Part shown: positions 63,455-64,000 of the stretch, piece by piece
Layout of the letters: every line of letters begins with the position of its first letter
How positions within the stretch are numbered: position 1 is the stretch's first letter
Source of the DNA: Ralstonia wenshanensis
GTDB taxonomy: Bacteria > Pseudomonadota > Gammaproteobacteria > Burkholderiales > Burkholderiaceae
Direction: 5' to 3'
Assembly: GCF_021173085.1 (NCBI RefSeq)
Contig: NZ_CP076413.1
Location: forward strand, 372,001 to 436,000
Length of the DNA stretch: 64,000 nt
Made by a program: the position numbers and the translations under genes
The notes under the pieces: model-generated
Told to the model about the DNA's origin: nothing
What the model saw: the letters and a program-made list of their open reading frames with translations, nothing else
Databases searched by the model: none

Positions 63455-64000
63455 CTAACGCTGGAAGGTCGACACGGCTTGCCGCCCGACAGCCGGGTCA
63501 TCGGTGAAGAAGCCGTCGACGCCCGCACGTAGGAACGCCTGGATCTCCGTAATCGAGCCGTTGACGTTGCGCGTGTTGTCCGCGCCGCTGCGCAGCGACG
63601 GCGGCAAGAAGGTGTTCTCGGGGCGGAATGTGTACGGGTGGACGATCAGCCCGGCGTTGTGCGCGTTGCGGATCAGGTCGGTCGGGTCAGTGAGTCGGCC
63701 GTTGGCATCCAGGCCCATGATGCCGCTCTTGTCAGGGCCGACACCATTGGCATACGCGGCGATGTCGCGCATGCCTTGGCTGGTCATCATGTCGCCGAAG
63801 GTACGGCTGTCTTTGGCGACCACAAAATCGTAGGGCTGCCGGCTGGATGTGCCCATCAGTTGCACGAGCTTCCAGTTGGGTTGGCTGCTGCCGATCTTGT
63901 TGCGAATCGCCTTGAGGTTGGCGACTTCGAACGACTGGATGTAGACCGTGGTGCGGCTGGCCGTAAAGGCGTCGCGGCGCAGGCCGTCGATCAACCTGTC
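63455..64000 (-). CDS. glycerophosphodiester phosphodiesterase, GlpQ-like (partial)
   Basis: The C-terminal ~181 residues; the gene runs past the window edge. GDPD barrel text is visible: VYIQSFEVANLKAIRN, a late LIVHPYTFRPENTFLP, and the terminal GVDGFFTDDPAVGRQAV, where the phosphodiesterase family ends its barrel. The long insertions relative to cytoplasmic UgpQ fit the secreted GlpQ group, which splits glycerophosphodiesters to glycerol-3-phosphate. The signal peptide and catalytic His pair lie outside the window. Confidence 0.88.
   Translation of the reverse strand, partial: DRLIDGLRRDAFTASRTTVYIQSFEVANLKAIRNKIGSSQPNWKLVQLMGTSSRQPYDFVVAKDSRTFGDMMTSQGMRDIAAYANGVGPDKSGIMGLDANGRLTDPTDLIRNAHNAGLIVHPYTFRPENTFLPPSLRSGADNTRNVNGSITEIQAFLRAGVDGFFTDDPAVGRQAVSTFQR

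Overview
The window is a high-GC, gene-dense chromosomal segment of a betaproteobacterium in the Burkholderiaceae, most likely Ralstonia or a close relative. Pointers are the DUF3683 giant oxidoreductase, a KirBac channel, the order ubiE / Tim44-like / ubiJ / ubiB, the order fmdB / DUF502 / aspS / Nudix / EEP nuclease / clsB, the LysR-gdhA-gltIJKL block, and ruvAB near glpQ. I see no insertion sequence, phage, CRISPR array, rRNA or tRNA. There is one clear structural RNA (RNase P RNA), one strong candidate small RNA, and a family of dispersed palindromic repeats.

Layout. 1-3227: a locus resembling the Pseudomonas Fap functional-amyloid system, with small exported Asn/Gln-rich proteins, an exported C39-type peptidase and an outer-membrane beta-barrel with an N-terminal coiled coil (FapF-like). 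3452-8786: queF and ilvA (overlapping), a KirBac potassium channel, a fused SpmA/SpmB-type membrane protein and a YqaA-type protein. 8988-15871: the DUF3683 FAD/Fe-S oxidoreductase, a coupled HIT protein, an SbmA/BacA-like ABC transporter and a DUF971 protein. 15924-20210: ubiquinone genes ubiE, ubiJ and ubiB, with a Tim44-like gene between ubiE and ubiJ. 20234-22533: a TPMT-type methyltransferase and a sodium/solute symporter. 22779-29454: fmdB-like, DUF502 and aspS, then a coiled-coil membrane protein, nudB-like, EEP and clsB. 29496-39872: lipid and acyl-CoA metabolism, with a CoA-transferase, a TetR regulator, acyl-CoA dehydrogenase, an HCDH-ECH fusion, thiolase, a DegV lipid-binding protein and an enoyl-CoA hydratase. 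39939-42305: a thioesterase and an Atm1-type ABC exporter. 42321-48408: LysR, glutamate dehydrogenase and the glutamate/aspartate importer gltIJKL. 48597-53564: a class II amidotransferase, glycerate 2-kinase, pyrC, DUF3025, rnpB and osmC. 53898-57031: a candidate anti-Shine-Dalgarno sRNA, rplM-rpsI, DUF6776, bactofilin and erpA. 57099-64000: anmK, tyrS-dtd, a histidine phosphatase, yhhQ, ruvB, ruvA and the 3' part of a glpQ-like gene.

Genes working together. The acyl-CoA dehydrogenase, the HCDH-ECH fusion and the thiolase make a complete beta-oxidation cycle, preceded by a TetR gene with its own palindromic operator candidate. LysR-gdhA-gltIJKL joins glutamate uptake with its oxidation. QueF and YhhQ both serve queuosine synthesis.

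Most worth following up: (1) the Fap-like locus, in which two predicted exported proteins share a D-(K/R)-LD-x-x-RGG motif resembling the double-glycine sites cut by C39 peptidases; (2) a roughly 110-nt RNA at 53898-54009 with its own promoter and terminator and a CTCCTCCTTT sequence displayed in a hairpin loop; (3) a 121-123 bp palindromic repeat with two full copies and one probable fragment.
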